From Flammeovirga sp. SJP92 (GTDB lineage: Bacteria > Bacteroidota > Bacteroidia > Cytophagales > Flammeovirgaceae): a stretch of 64,000 bases of DNA. Positions 9,501-18,182 of the stretch are shown in pieces (position 1 is the stretch's first letter; every line of letters begins with the position of its first letter). The DNA lies in NCBI RefSeq assembly GCF_001583495.1, contig NZ_LQAQ01000012.1:45790-109789 (forward strand), read 5' to 3'. The translations under genes and the position numbers were made by a program. Under the pieces are notes generated by a model, which did no database searches, had not been told where the DNA came from, and saw only the letters and a program-made list of their open reading frames with translations.

Positions 9501-10125
9501 GATTGGTAATGACCTTCTAAACCAAATTGTTTACGAAAGAGGTATTCTTGATCCAGGTAGAATTTTAAAGTTGATGAATGACATGATTCGTCAAGCCTTG
9601 AACCAAGCTGAAAATGAAAATAGCCGTGATGGTATGGACATTGCCATCTGTGTTGTTTCTCCAAAGCGTAAAACATTAACCTTTGCAGGTGCAGGCAGAC
9701 CTTTATACTATATTGACAACAATGATCCTGATGAGCTGAAACGCTTGAAAGGTGGTAAATTTGGTATTGGTGGTAAGGCTACGAAGAAAAAAGTATTCGA
9801 TTCTTATTCATTGCCTTTAGAAGACATCAAAGTAATGTATATCTGCTCGGATGGTTACCAAGATCAGTTTGGTGGCCCTAATGGACGTAAATTGATGCAG
9901 AGACCATTCAAAGAACTTCTTTTCTCTATTCATGATAAAGAAATGGACCTTCAGAATAAGTCATTAGATCAGTTTATGGAGCAATGGATGTTGCATGGTA
10001 ATCAGAAACAAATTGATGATATGTTGATTATCGGCTTAAAACCACACGTAGTGGTTGATGAAGAAAGTGAAAAAGAAATATTGCTTGTGGATGAGCATGA
10101 AGCACAAAGACAATCAATTTTCTAA
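6589..10125 (+). CDS. Two-component-type beta-propeller/Y_Y_Y sensor with SpoIIE PP2C phosphatase output
   Basis: A 1178-residue transmembrane signalling protein. Residues 1-31 form a signal peptide (ending SISAQ). Residues 32 to about 640 are a periplasmic double beta-propeller of the two-component regulator type, with repeats such as DSIGYLWMGTDNGLVRYNG near 57 and FGKLFISSTRGIGFA near 624. A Y_Y_Y-type beta-sandwich follows at about 650-735. There is one transmembrane helix near 752-775 (WWSYVIYIVGTITIVLIFV), a long coiled coil at about 778-905, and a cytoplasmic SpoIIE/PP2C serine phosphatase at about 920-1150. The phosphatase carries PRDIVSGDF, ADCTGHGVPGAFMS and the late DDMLIIGLK metal-binding Asp motif. 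It lacks a histidine kinase or helix-turn-helix, so it should signal by dephosphorylating a Ser/Thr-phosphoprotein, perhaps an anti-sigma-factor antagonist; none is encoded nearby. Confidence 0.92.
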   Translation: MVRATNTNLRIHFLIHLITSILLLISTSISAQNILSTHYSKDNGLKSEYIKSIAKDSIGYLWMGTDNGLVRYNGLTFKGYGSSQLHSNYIKQLLQKKDGSLYAITDKEIVQIYSTPDEVTFKVLMQTKTPEADEGDLFYGKMLYEDRNNVLWAADNSQIFKQTPSGEFELTFSNFDLINEAQNRSFQLVENIDGELFAFHHTGVVLKYDEEANQFRDMKANLSLDNIQHAIWYNGSSFLVADTGKGVSLVEIKGNKVTRRQIGQRLDASYIQEIGTDTYMVSCWLKGMYRLESTYEGFKLHRDAELGVYNGNAMYYNDLDLWLARDNGVSLFQQLPFNQFAQNVTTSFIQHVNGDDKNLYFTDGDNFYTGTINSINEFKLTQKIKVKPSGNAFLRILPTKNGVWTSDAEGHLVLWKGTQEIKKFDLSHLGGAIFVMKQDKNGNLWVCQDGIAGVIKIQPSGKTKIYSVEEGVSSRAISIEITESNEILLGGSSKEGLVFQYNDVIDGFDNLTTDLNFKLEGNLQTNDIRKASNGDVILGTSYGTMILKDEKIKRLNLGDFTTISNNALAIDPSEQQLWISTPSGLIRYNFEHDEYLRYTYKDGLPDGQLNHRGLYIDDFGKLFISSTRGIGFAPNLQVLKETPKPFIEQVHVGGDKIGNDERPEVASDSYLRVDFHIPVYPTENVALQKRILGYPGLDEWTNFEKDHEGLLIDKLEAGSSYTLEIRGRKTGNFSWSRPMAFRFSVFTPFYKQWWSYVIYIVGTITIVLIFVQLNILRSRRDKRRLEEQVNLRTKEVEQQSSELTEKNSELEKAFNRLKRSEAILNHNTKELERAKKEADKAVSKLKDKNTELEETSRTIREQHQEMKSHREQILRQNELVKEQALLLSQHNDKVKSSVNYARRMQTAVFGQPSEMAEQMKGIGQHWDGFVYLKPRDIVSGDFHWYGEKNENHIIVAADCTGHGVPGAFMSLIGNDLLNQIVYERGILDPGRILKLMNDMIRQALNQAENENSRDGMDIAICVVSPKRKTLTFAGAGRPLYYIDNNDPDELKRLKGGKFGIGGKATKKKVFDSYSLPLEDIKVMYICSDGYQDQFGGPNGRKLMQRPFKELLFSIHDKEMDLQNKSLDQFMEQWMLHGNQKQIDDMLIIGLKPHVVVDEESEKEILLVDEHEAQRQSIF

Positions 10126-10147
10126 AAAAGAATATCAAATCTTAAAC

Positions 10148-10180
10148 AGGAAGCTCAATTTCGATTGGGCTTCCTTTTTT
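10148..10180 (+). terminator. Terminator after the SpoIIE sensor gene
   Basis: Hairpin AGGAAGCTCAAT-TTCG-ATTGGGCTTCCT followed by a run of T, 23 bp after the stop codon. Confidence 0.9.
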
Positions 10181-10322
10181 TAAGCCATTCAACCCTTACG
10201 ATCAACACATTACACCAAAACATTTACTAAAAACGTTTTAAATATTGAAATAAATTTTTTAAGAAATTTTAAGTTATTATTTTTACAGTACACATTCTAA
10301 TATAACATACTATACGCTATAA

Positions 10323-10772
10323 ATGCCCTACATCATCTTTTTTTTAATATTACTGTTTTCAAGCAACTCATTGGCTCAAACCCAGCAAGTCAGTACCTCC
10401 TACAAAACAATATACCTTGTAGAAGATGAAGGGCTTCTTGATAAAGTTGATGCTAAAGAAAGAGATATCATTACCCTCACCCACCCACACTCTATGGAAG
10501 AGTGGCAATTTTTCTTCGAAAAAAATAAATTGATCGCCTTTGAATGTATTCAAAAAAACTTCCTTTTTGAGGAACTCTTTGAAGTAAGACCCAACATATA
10601 TGAAGACAAAAGCGGGCTTTATAAACTCTACACCCAAATCAAAAAGCCGAATGAAATTTCTATTACAATAGAATCTCAAAATAACCTTACAGACTTGTGT
10701 TTTCCAGAAAATAACAATGAACAAGCAACATTTTACTTCAAAAAAATGGTAGTTAATAAAAGTAAATTGTAA
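10323..10772 (+). CDS. Hypothetical exported protein
   Basis: A 149-residue protein with a signal peptide (residues 1-18, MPYIIFFLILLFSSNSLAQ). The mature part is mixed alpha/beta, with no motif I recognise. A Lys-rich FYFKKMVVNKSKL end completes it. It sits between the sensor-phosphatase and a porin-like gene on the same strand, with 198 bp upstream and 85 bp to the next start; co-transcription with the next gene is possible. A long antisense frame covers most of the gene, but only the plus frame has a signal peptide. Confidence 0.6.
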   Translation: MPYIIFFLILLFSSNSLAQTQQVSTSYKTIYLVEDEGLLDKVDAKERDIITLTHPHSMEEWQFFFEKNKLIAFECIQKNFLFEELFEVRPNIYEDKSGLYKLYTQIKKPNEISITIESQNNLTDLCFPENNNEQATFYFKKMVVNKSKL

Positions 10773-10857
10773 ATTACAACAACTTTCAGTTAAACAAACA
10801 TTATCAATCTAACTAAAGTGATGTACAATTCTTCACTTTTACATAACTCTCATTAAT

Positions 10858-11775
10858 ATGAAATACATTTTTTCGAAGGCACTTCTAACACTCGTTTTCT
10901 GTGCTCTATTCTCTTTGCGATCTAACGCACAAGGATGTGCTGATGCCGGTTTATGTAGCATTGGTCCAATGAAAAGCAGCGAATTCTTTAATGAAACACC
11001 TACACATGGAGAACTCCGCTTCCGCCCTTCTTATGGATTAGGAGAAAAACAAGTGAGCGTAATAGGTTTACAATTAGAAGGAGATTACAACATTAAAGAT
11101 GTCGTTTATTTCCAGTTCCAGTTACCTTACATAATCACAGCAGGAGACCTTGGAAATGCAAACGGTCTTGGTGATTTAACTTTATCATTATCTGTTCCTG
11201 TATATAAAAGCGATCAAGTAACCACTACAATTTTTGGTGGAACTAAGATTCCTTTTCAAGATGGAAATGCAATGCATAATGGCAACCCTCTTCCTATGGC
11301 TTATCAACCAAGTTTAGGTACGTATGATATTCTTGGTGGAATTGCGGTAAGATATAATCAATTCTTATTCTCTGCAGGTTATCAGCAACCTCTTACTCAA
11401 AATGAAAATACATTTTTTGAGACAGGCTCAGACCCTGATAATGAATCATGGTCAACAAACCAATTTGAAAGACAAGCTGATTTGGCAATCAGAGCTGAAT
11501 ATTCTAAAGACAACCCTGAAAAAATCAATTGGAAAGCAGGATTACTTGGCATTGTTCATATGGGCAATGACACTTTTGTAGATACTGACGGTGTTAGAAA
11601 AGAAATTGACGGTTCCAGTGGACTTACGCTTAATCTTACAGGAGGACTATCAAAAACATTCGGTAAATATACATTGGGTGCTGATTTAGGTTTTCCAGTA
11701 ATGGCGAGAACTGCACGCCCTGATGGTCTTACTAGAACGTTCGTTATCGGATTTTATGGTGGATGGAAATTCTAA
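10858..11775 (+). CDS. Outer membrane beta-barrel protein of the transporter/porin type
   Basis: A 305-residue exported protein. Signal peptide at 1-24 (ending RSNAQ), then a short Cys-containing segment CADAGLCSIG, followed by amphipathic beta strands and a C-terminal strand ending in GFYGGWKF, the aromatic last residue expected of an outer membrane barrel. The stretch GLGDLTLSLSVPVYKSD resembles strands in the 'MetA-pathway phenol degradation' type of transporter-annotated barrels. The segment after it includes an insert that binds no recognisable substrate. Substrate unknown. Strong terminator downstream. Confidence 0.65.
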   Translation: MKYIFSKALLTLVFCALFSLRSNAQGCADAGLCSIGPMKSSEFFNETPTHGELRFRPSYGLGEKQVSVIGLQLEGDYNIKDVVYFQFQLPYIITAGDLGNANGLGDLTLSLSVPVYKSDQVTTTIFGGTKIPFQDGNAMHNGNPLPMAYQPSLGTYDILGGIAVRYNQFLFSAGYQQPLTQNENTFFETGSDPDNESWSTNQFERQADLAIRAEYSKDNPEKINWKAGLLGIVHMGNDTFVDTDGVRKEIDGSSGLTLNLTGGLSKTFGKYTLGADLGFPVMARTARPDGLTRTFVIGFYGGWKF

Positions 11776-11802
11776 TAGATTTCTTCCAATTAGTTATAAA
11801 TT

Positions 11803-11847
11803 AAAAAGCTTTCCATGCCGTATAAAAGACATGGAAAGCTTTTTTTC
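11803..11847 (+). terminator. Terminator after the barrel protein gene
   Basis: Hairpin AAAAAGCTTTCCATG / CATGGAAAGCTTTTT with a 12-nt loop, followed by a T run. Confidence 0.9.
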
Positions 11848-11992
11848 ATTAAGTAATATTTAACTGTGTGTTCATAATTTCAAAAGGGTTCATTAAGCCT
11901 ATTTTACCTTTAGATGAACTCTCTCAAAATGTGTTTTTCGCTTTGAGTATAGTGGTATATTGATAGTGTCAAAGCCCAATTAAATTGAAATT

Positions 11993-12220
11993 ATGAGTTT
12001 AGTAAATCAACAACAGTACCTGTGGGAAGGTGGTTTTGAGAAAGCCGAATCAAAAGAAATGAGCTTTCAAATTACACTTTACTACAATGATGAATCAGAA
12101 GAAACATTTTACGAGTCTTCCTCAACTGATCTTACTGAAGATGAAAAGTATCATGAAAAATTATTAGACTTTGAAGATGTGATTGATTTCTATATTGAAT
12201 TAGAAGGAGTCATCGCTTAA
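11993..12220 (+). CDS. Small acidic hypothetical protein
   Basis: A 75-residue acidic protein without signal peptide or transmembrane segment. It has a run of Glu/Asp-rich sequence (DDESEETFYESSSTDLTEDE-like composition) and ends in DFEDVIDFYIELEGVIA. I recognise no family. The reading frame is intact, starts with an ATG and is followed by a terminator, which supports it being a real gene. Confidence 0.55.
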   Translation: MSLVNQQQYLWEGGFEKAESKEMSFQITLYYNDESEETFYESSSTDLTEDEKYHEKLLDFEDVIDFYIELEGVIA

Positions 12221-12309
12221 AAAAATTATAACATTCAGACTAATGTAAATACTTAAATTTATTTTACTGAATGCTTTATAATCCAAAAACTATTTACTCT
12301 TGAAACATT

Positions 12310-12340
12310 TAGCCCTTTCTGTTATTAGAAAGGGCTATTT
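12310..12340. terminator. Terminator between convergent genes
   Basis: Hairpin TAGCCCTTTCT / AGAAAGGGCTA followed by TTTTATTATTT on the plus strand. It lies between the small acidic gene and the convergent L,D-transpeptidase gene, so it may serve both. Confidence 0.75.
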
Positions 12341-12362
12341 TATTATTTGATACAGAAAAACA

Positions 12363-14534
12363 TTAATCAGCTAATGATAATGCTTCTCCATCTACTTCAG
12401 AAGAAATAATATATTGATTGGCCTTCCATTTATACTTACTGTAATAGGCTTCTGCCAGCATTATCATTCCATACAGCATTTCATCTTTAGGATAAGCTAC
12501 AGAAACCATTTTCATTAATGTTTTATTTTCTGAACTATGAGAATATTGAAAAAGTACCCATAAACCTGCTTCATCCATCATTTTCATTGTATCTTTCATT
12601 CCATACTCATTCCACAATTTATCTTGAAAAAGCTGTCCTTTTACAGATACTAACTCACCTGCTTTTACTCTTCGTTTATACAACTCCTCCTCTCCCAAAG
12701 CATAAATGTAAGCCTGCATTAATACCGCATCATTATAGTCAACACCATTATCTTCAGAGGCAGAAACCATATTTCCTCTGAAAGGAATATATTTCTCTAC
12801 CCATTCCAAATGCTCCCATTCTGTAAAAACTTCAGGTTTGGACTGGGTCAATGAATCTATCATTTCCATATAATGCAATACTCTTTTTCGCTCATTTGAT
12901 ATAGAAAAATACTCCAAAGGGTCTAAAGTGTCCTGTAAGACATTAAAATGGTCATCTATTAAAGTTTGATCATTAATTTCAACAGAAGACAGTAATACTG
13001 TATCTAGCTCATATTTTGTCAAAGCTTTACTTAAGTCGGCATGTAATGCATTTTTAGTATCTGAAATCCTGTTTGAAAAATAGTGATTGATTTCTTCTGA
13101 TTTGTAGGCCTTGAAAAAAGGATTGTGAGATGTTCTATTGACATTCTTATAATATTCTCCTCTGAAGCCAAAATGCTGCTGAAAAAGGATATTTTCATTC
13201 TCATTATTTTGATGAAGTGTAAGCCAATACTTCATAGCTGATTCAGGGAACGGTACTGTAACATAGATATCAACGTTTGCATGCTGCTTATCTACCTTAG
13301 ACATTCTGTAAGCTAATGAATTAGCTAGTTCAGGTAACACATTAGCATAAAGATTTTTCAATAAAGAAACCGAATCCAACAAGTTCTGCTTTCTGATGAC
13401 TATAGACTGAGTATTATAAATCGACTCTAAATCAGTATCATCAAATCCAGGAACTTTAACTGGTTTAGGTTCATGAAAGGGCACTGCATCTAAAAACACA
13501 GGCATTGTACCTTGCTTAGCTACAATTTCTTTGATGATAAATGAATTGATATTTGAAATCCTGACACACCCACCTGAAAGTGCAAAACCTAATTGATCCA
13601 CACGGTTAGATCCATGGATGTACAATTGTCTCTTTCCTGAATTACTATTATCAATATAGCAAACTTCCTCTGGTGATTTTCTCAAATAATCAGGAGCAGA
13701 AAGATCCACATATTCTGATCCAAAATTCTGTCCTATCAACCCAAATTGATTACTGCATATATAGGCTTTCTCAATTTTAGTGCTTTTTCTATAAATGTAC
13801 ATTGCCTCCCCATCATAGGTTTGACGATGCAGTTTGTAAAAAATATGTTTTGGATCAGTAGTAATCGTTTTTGATTGCCACCCTTTTTGATGATAATCTT
13901 TATACACTAAAAAATAACCCAAAGGAGTTTGTCCCGAGTCATTTTCAAAACCTACTCCTTTCCAAGCGGAAGAAATATCAATCTCCACCAATTCTCCATT
14001 AGCCATATTAATAATATATCCCTTTTGTCCTCCCACATTTTTCTTGGCGATATTTCCAACAAAAGCATACCCTGTTTGAATTCCTTTTGTATCTCTCAGG
14101 TATAAAAACGCTTTTTGTAGTTTATGATGTACTAGGGAAAAATACTTTGGGTCTGTCTTTTTTGACAAAACTCTCATACCACACTTTGCATCAGCATTGA
14201 GCATTTCCTTCTGATGCTCTGTTAGTTCTGGATATTGTTCTAATAATTGATTCAGGAAATGCTGTGTAAGCTCTGCCAAACTCTCCGGCATCAAAGCTTT
14301 TGCTTCTTCTAATTGCTGTATGGCAGGAATAGTATATACTTCTTCTTTGATATTTGCAGGTGCACTTCCTCTAGCATTGACATAAACAGCTTTTCCTGTC
14401 AGTGCTTGCCAATTAAAATCTTCAGATGAAAATACAGCCAACTCATCTTGTTTTTTGTAAGGTTGCTGGGTTACACATGAAAAGAACAGTGCCAGGCCAA
14501 CTGCAATAGTCAATATATATTTTAATGATTTCAT
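12363..14534 (-). CDS. L,D-transpeptidase (YkuD-type) lipoprotein
   Basis: A 723-residue lipoprotein (signal ending ALFFSC, Cys at about residue 20). The catalytic domain sits near residues 160-345. Its active-site signature is YIHGSNRVDQLGF followed by SGGCVRISN near 320-330, matching HG...SxGC(V/I)R with the nucleophilic Cys and His present. Such enzymes make 3-3 peptidoglycan crosslinks or attach proteins to peptidoglycan. The C-terminal half, about 370-720, is a helical region with no motif I can name. It is far longer than a typical YkuD protein of about 300 residues, and the extra part may be a tethering or regulatory domain. Transcribed alone or with the upstream symporter on the same strand; a terminator separates them from the symporter fusion behind it. 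Confidence 0.85.
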   Translation of the reverse strand: MKSLKYILTIAVGLALFFSCVTQQPYKKQDELAVFSSEDFNWQALTGKAVYVNARGSAPANIKEEVYTIPAIQQLEEAKALMPESLAELTQHFLNQLLEQYPELTEHQKEMLNADAKCGMRVLSKKTDPKYFSLVHHKLQKAFLYLRDTKGIQTGYAFVGNIAKKNVGGQKGYIINMANGELVEIDISSAWKGVGFENDSGQTPLGYFLVYKDYHQKGWQSKTITTDPKHIFYKLHRQTYDGEAMYIYRKSTKIEKAYICSNQFGLIGQNFGSEYVDLSAPDYLRKSPEEVCYIDNSNSGKRQLYIHGSNRVDQLGFALSGGCVRISNINSFIIKEIVAKQGTMPVFLDAVPFHEPKPVKVPGFDDTDLESIYNTQSIVIRKQNLLDSVSLLKNLYANVLPELANSLAYRMSKVDKQHANVDIYVTVPFPESAMKYWLTLHQNNENENILFQQHFGFRGEYYKNVNRTSHNPFFKAYKSEEINHYFSNRISDTKNALHADLSKALTKYELDTVLLSSVEINDQTLIDDHFNVLQDTLDPLEYFSISNERKRVLHYMEMIDSLTQSKPEVFTEWEHLEWVEKYIPFRGNMVSASEDNGVDYNDAVLMQAYIYALGEEELYKRRVKAGELVSVKGQLFQDKLWNEYGMKDTMKMMDEAGLWVLFQYSHSSENKTLMKMVSVAYPKDEMLYGMIMLAEAYYSKYKWKANQYIISSEVDGEALSLAD

Positions 14535-14586
14535 TTGGTAATTGGGTTTTAATAAAGAGAGAAGTGAGGTATAATTTCTATAAAAA

Positions 14587-14621
14587 ATTCCAAGATGGAA
14601 TCACTCTCCGCATCTTGGAAT
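14587..14621 (-). terminator. Terminator of the symporter-SBP fusion gene
   Basis: Hairpin ATTCCAAGATG / CATCTTGGAAT between the fusion gene stop (14633) and the L,D-transpeptidase start, followed by T-rich sequence on the minus strand. Confidence 0.8.
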
Positions 14622-14632
14622 TTATCTTTTTT

Positions 14633-16828
14633 TTAATCTACCCAGTGTAATACATTTCGAATCACACTCCAGTGTTTATCTGTACTTGTTGGGTCTTCAC
14701 CCAATATCCAATAATCGTAAAAACGCTGGATGGTGCCATCTTTCTTATTGACTTCAATCCAGTCAGAAACAAAATTGGCCATATTTTCATCATTATTTCC
14801 TACCGGGTAAGCAAGCGGAAGTGTAATACTGTAAGGCAACGGATTTGCAATTTGGAACTCCGGATGGAGAAGCGTTAAAGCTGCTCCTCTCTCTGCACTT
14901 GTCAGTAAGCCACTTAAAGGAATACTGTCTGGTTTAGTATCAAAAAACTCATCAACAGAATCCAGTCGCACAGCTTGAGCATTAGGGAAATATTTCAAAA
15001 ATTTATCGGCAACATCGCGTCTTTCAAAATAGCCAATATTGAAAGAATCTAAAGCTGCTGTTTTTTCAAAAGTCTTAAATTGATCTGCCTGATCTCCTAC
15101 CACCAATGCCATTGTAACATCGATATAAGGTTTAGAGAATACCAACTCTGCGGAATATTGACTCGACATAAATATATCCGACATTACAATATCAAAATTG
15201 TCATTTTTCAACTCTTCAGGCATGTTACCTACTGTAATTGGTACAAATTCGATTTCCACATCAAGCACTGAACCTAATTCATGAGCCATATCAATTCCAA
15301 ACCCCACCAATTCTCCTTTTGCGTTAAAGTAGCTGAATGGAATTTCATTTTCATAAAAACCTACTCTGATAATCCCTCTTCTTTTAATCCTGTCCAAAAT
15401 TCCTTCTCCTTCTATTAACGGAATTGGATTTGGAGATGCCTCGGGAAGTACTTTAAAGGGTACCAACTGATGAACCAACTGCATATTAGCAATTACTTTA
15501 TCATTCTGATAAACATCTTTTAATGAATAAGCCAAGAAGTATCGTAATGGAATTAATGTTCCTATAAATAATCCAATCGAAACAGTAATCAACATGGAGA
15601 TCTTACGCTTCTTAACCTTGAAAAATCCATGTGAAGTACCTAATGTTAAAATAGTGAGTGTAATCAAATGCATAGCTCCTAATACCACTCTTACTCTATC
15701 TGTAAATACTGTTGATACTACGAAAAGCTGGAACATATCTTTTGGAATTTTCAAGATATCCAGCATAAAGGGAATACCTGTCACTGGTGCCACGAAGCTA
15801 CTCAACAACGTTGCCCCCACAAACATAGGGTAGTCTTTAAAGGTGATTTCATTCCCTACAAACCACGCTGCAAAGGGAACAAAAACAAATATCACTAAAG
15901 TACCAAGGTTAGGAAAAGGATAAGCTAACGGCATTAGAATGTCAGTTCCTGCATCATTTTCATCATTTCCTAAATTATACTCTTTGTATAACTCTTTTAA
16001 ATCTTCGATCAATTGAGGAAGTACAACAATGATTTTTCCTGTTGCAAAAATTGTTATCAAAGTAGCTTTTGTATACTTAAAAATGTCTTTGTATTTAAAA
16101 GGTGTACAAGCCGAAATCAACATTGGCAATACCCAAAATACCATGATCATCACAGCCACAATATAGGTCAGCAAATACGCTTGCATCTTACCTAATTCAT
16201 CCAGCGTCATTGTCCCTGCCGTACTTGCTGCAATGGCAAAAACCCCTGCTGGTGTCAACTTCACAACCAGTTTATTAACCTGATTCAGTGCTTTGTTAAA
16301 CGCATCTAAACTATTTAGTAATAGATCCTTATCCTTCCCACTAATTTGCATTACTCCAATTCCTACTAGAATAGAAAATAATACCACTGCAGGTACTTTA
16401 CTTTCTGCCAAAGAGAAAAACGGATTGGAAGGAATATATAACTTCAGAAAATCAATCTCTGGTGGAGGAGTGATAAAGCTAGTACTGAAAAAGTTTGCTG
16501 ACTTCCATTCTGGAAAAGCAAAAGGCAGTATTAAAACCACACCTATTCCTAGCAATAATAAGAATGATAGACATCGAATGCCGTTTACAATAAGCTTGCG
16601 TCCTTCTTCTAAAGAAAGACGGCCAATGTTCACTATCAATGAAAAAACAATATAGGGTAGTACTGTCATTTGCAGTAACCCAATAAATGCATCACCGAAA
16701 ATTCCTAGATGCTCGCAATATTCACCAAAAAATAAACCTATAGCAATTCCCAAAAATAGACCAATCAAAATCTTTGTTGATAAAGTCATGGGTTTCTTTT
16801 CTTTTGAAGTTTTGGATGGATTAGACAT
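14633..16828 (-). CDS. Divergent SDF-family symporter fused to a solute-binding domain (SBP_bac_3 type)
   Basis: A 731-residue fusion. Residues 1 to about 420 are a polytopic membrane domain of the sodium/dicarboxylate (SDF) symporter family, with about 8-9 hydrophobic segments. Residues from about 470 to 720 are a periplasmic amino-acid-type binding domain, beginning RIKRRGIIRVGF, then GELVGFGIDMAHELG, VEIEFVPITVGN and DIVMSDIFMS, the order seen in SBP_bac_3 domains. The transport domain lacks the usual serine-rich HP1 loop and the NMDGT and DMxRT signatures that hold sodium and substrate in GltP-type proteins; FPNLGT and DRVRVV replace them. The binding domain is therefore likely to set the substrate specificity. 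Fusions of this type occur in some bacteria, but what they carry is unknown. The next gene on the same strand is a conventional SDF symporter. Confidence 0.85.
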   Translation of the reverse strand: MSNPSKTSKEKKPMTLSTKILIGLFLGIAIGLFFGEYCEHLGIFGDAFIGLLQMTVLPYIVFSLIVNIGRLSLEEGRKLIVNGIRCLSFLLLLGIGVVLILPFAFPEWKSANFFSTSFITPPPEIDFLKLYIPSNPFFSLAESKVPAVVLFSILVGIGVMQISGKDKDLLLNSLDAFNKALNQVNKLVVKLTPAGVFAIAASTAGTMTLDELGKMQAYLLTYIVAVMIMVFWVLPMLISACTPFKYKDIFKYTKATLITIFATGKIIVVLPQLIEDLKELYKEYNLGNDENDAGTDILMPLAYPFPNLGTLVIFVFVPFAAWFVGNEITFKDYPMFVGATLLSSFVAPVTGIPFMLDILKIPKDMFQLFVVSTVFTDRVRVVLGAMHLITLTILTLGTSHGFFKVKKRKISMLITVSIGLFIGTLIPLRYFLAYSLKDVYQNDKVIANMQLVHQLVPFKVLPEASPNPIPLIEGEGILDRIKRRGIIRVGFYENEIPFSYFNAKGELVGFGIDMAHELGSVLDVEIEFVPITVGNMPEELKNDNFDIVMSDIFMSSQYSAELVFSKPYIDVTMALVVGDQADQFKTFEKTAALDSFNIGYFERRDVADKFLKYFPNAQAVRLDSVDEFFDTKPDSIPLSGLLTSAERGAALTLLHPEFQIANPLPYSITLPLAYPVGNNDENMANFVSDWIEVNKKDGTIQRFYDYWILGEDPTSTDKHWSVIRNVLHWVD

Positions 16829-16878
16829 ATAGTTTTTTGTAGTAAAAAAGTACGGTTTTGTTAAGCCTAATATAAATA

Positions 16879-16913
16879 AAGGTTACTCCTATTCCTAAAA
16901 ATAAGAGTAACCT
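16879..16913 (-). terminator. Terminator of the conventional symporter gene
   Basis: Hairpin AAGGTTACTC / GAGTAACCTT with a 16-nt loop, followed by a T-rich tail on the minus strand, downstream of the stop at 16974. Confidence 0.8.
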
Positions 16914-16973
16914 TCTGTTTATTTTAAGTCTTTCACTTCTGTTATATAAAATTGCAACTGAAGCTTAAACAAC

Positions 16974-18182
16974 CTAACCTTTTTCAATTCTATCCATAAT
17001 CACTGCACATGAAGCATCACCTGTGATATTCACTGCCGTTCTAAACATGTCGAAAATTCTGTCTACACCAAAGATCAATGGTAAAGCTTCCACTGGAATA
17101 CCAACTGCCATTAATACCGCCACAGACAACAACGTTGGCCCTGGAACACCTGCTGTCCCAACAGCACCCAAAACGGAAGTAATAGCAATTGCTACATAAT
17201 GCCCGAAATCTAGTTCCATTCCATACATCTGTGCAAAGAAAATAGCAACCATTGGGTTAAACACTGCATTCCCTGCCATGTTTACGGTAGCACCAAGAGG
17301 CAAAACAAATGAAGATACCGAACGACTTACTTTCATCTTATCACAAGCTTCATAATTTAATGGAAGTGTAGCTAAAGATGATGCAGAAGAAATTGCAAAA
17401 ATCTGAGGAGTAATCATTTCTTTTATAAATTTCAATCCTGAAACTTTTCCAAAAAGATGAACAAGGCCTCCAAATACAGGGAAAGTAACAATTAATAAAG
17501 CCACCATATACAAGATAAACAGGTTGCCAATATTGAATAAAACATCATATCCAAAAGTACCTACAGCATCTGCCATTAAACTCAAAACACCAAATGGTGC
17601 CAGCCACATCACTTTGATGATCATCCAAGTTAAAACATCATTCACTCCTTCAATAAATTGACTTACAATGTTTCTTTTTTCATCTGATAATTTGCCAATA
17701 CCTACCCCAAAAAACAATGAGAATAAAATGATTTGCAATACACTTCCTTCAGATAACGATAGGAAGGGGTTAGATGGTATTGCACCCAATATCGTATCCC
17801 AAAAACCGGCTACTTCCCCCTTCTCTTCAAGGCTTGCATCCATCATTCCATTTGCCAAAATGGATAAATCAAGGCCTTTGCCTGGTTCAAAAAGTACTGG
17901 TAAAAGAATACCGAAGAAAACGGCTATAAATGAAGTTATACCAAAATAGACGAAGGTTAATGTACCAATTGCACCTGCATTTTTTGATTTCCCCAATGCT
18001 TGAGCTCCCATGATAATAGAGAAGAAAACCAATGGTATCACAAGCATTGACAATAGCTTAATAAAGATTTTTCCGATAGGAGCAATAACAGATACCTCAG
18101 GTCCAAAAAGAACACCTAACAGTACCCCTAGAATCATGGAAATAAGAATAGCTATTCCAAGATCTATTTTAAAAAACTTCAT
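16974..18182 (-). CDS. Dicarboxylate/amino acid:cation symporter (GltP/DctA-like)
   Basis: A 402-residue SDF-family transporter for dicarboxylates or acidic amino acids. Family signatures are present: the HP1 serine loop SSASSLATLP near residue 262, and the final segment with DRIFDMFRTAVNITGD near 372-387, which aligns with the aspartate-binding TM8 of GltPh (DMxRT then VNxTGD). In TM7 the usual NMDGT sodium motif is NMAGN here: the Asp and Thr are replaced by Ala and Asn. This should alter sodium binding at one site, so the protein may use a different ion or have altered coupling. Length is normal for the family. Lies directly upstream of the fused symporter on the same strand. Confidence 0.9.
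   Translation of the reverse strand: MKFFKIDLGIAILISMILGVLLGVLFGPEVSVIAPIGKIFIKLLSMLVIPLVFFSIIMGAQALGKSKNAGAIGTLTFVYFGITSFIAVFFGILLPVLFEPGKGLDLSILANGMMDASLEEKGEVAGFWDTILGAIPSNPFLSLSEGSVLQIILFSLFFGVGIGKLSDEKRNIVSQFIEGVNDVLTWMIIKVMWLAPFGVLSLMADAVGTFGYDVLFNIGNLFILYMVALLIVTFPVFGGLVHLFGKVSGLKFIKEMITPQIFAISSASSLATLPLNYEACDKMKVSRSVSSFVLPLGATVNMAGNAVFNPMVAIFFAQMYGMELDFGHYVAIAITSVLGAVGTAGVPGPTLLSVAVLMAVGIPVEALPLIFGVDRIFDMFRTAVNITGDASCAVIMDRIEKG

Noticed and set aside
10368..10724. Minus-strand frame of 118 residues opposite the exported protein at 10323
   Set aside because: The plus-strand frame has a signal peptide, lies in line with its neighbours, and is longer; the minus frame has no recognisable features.
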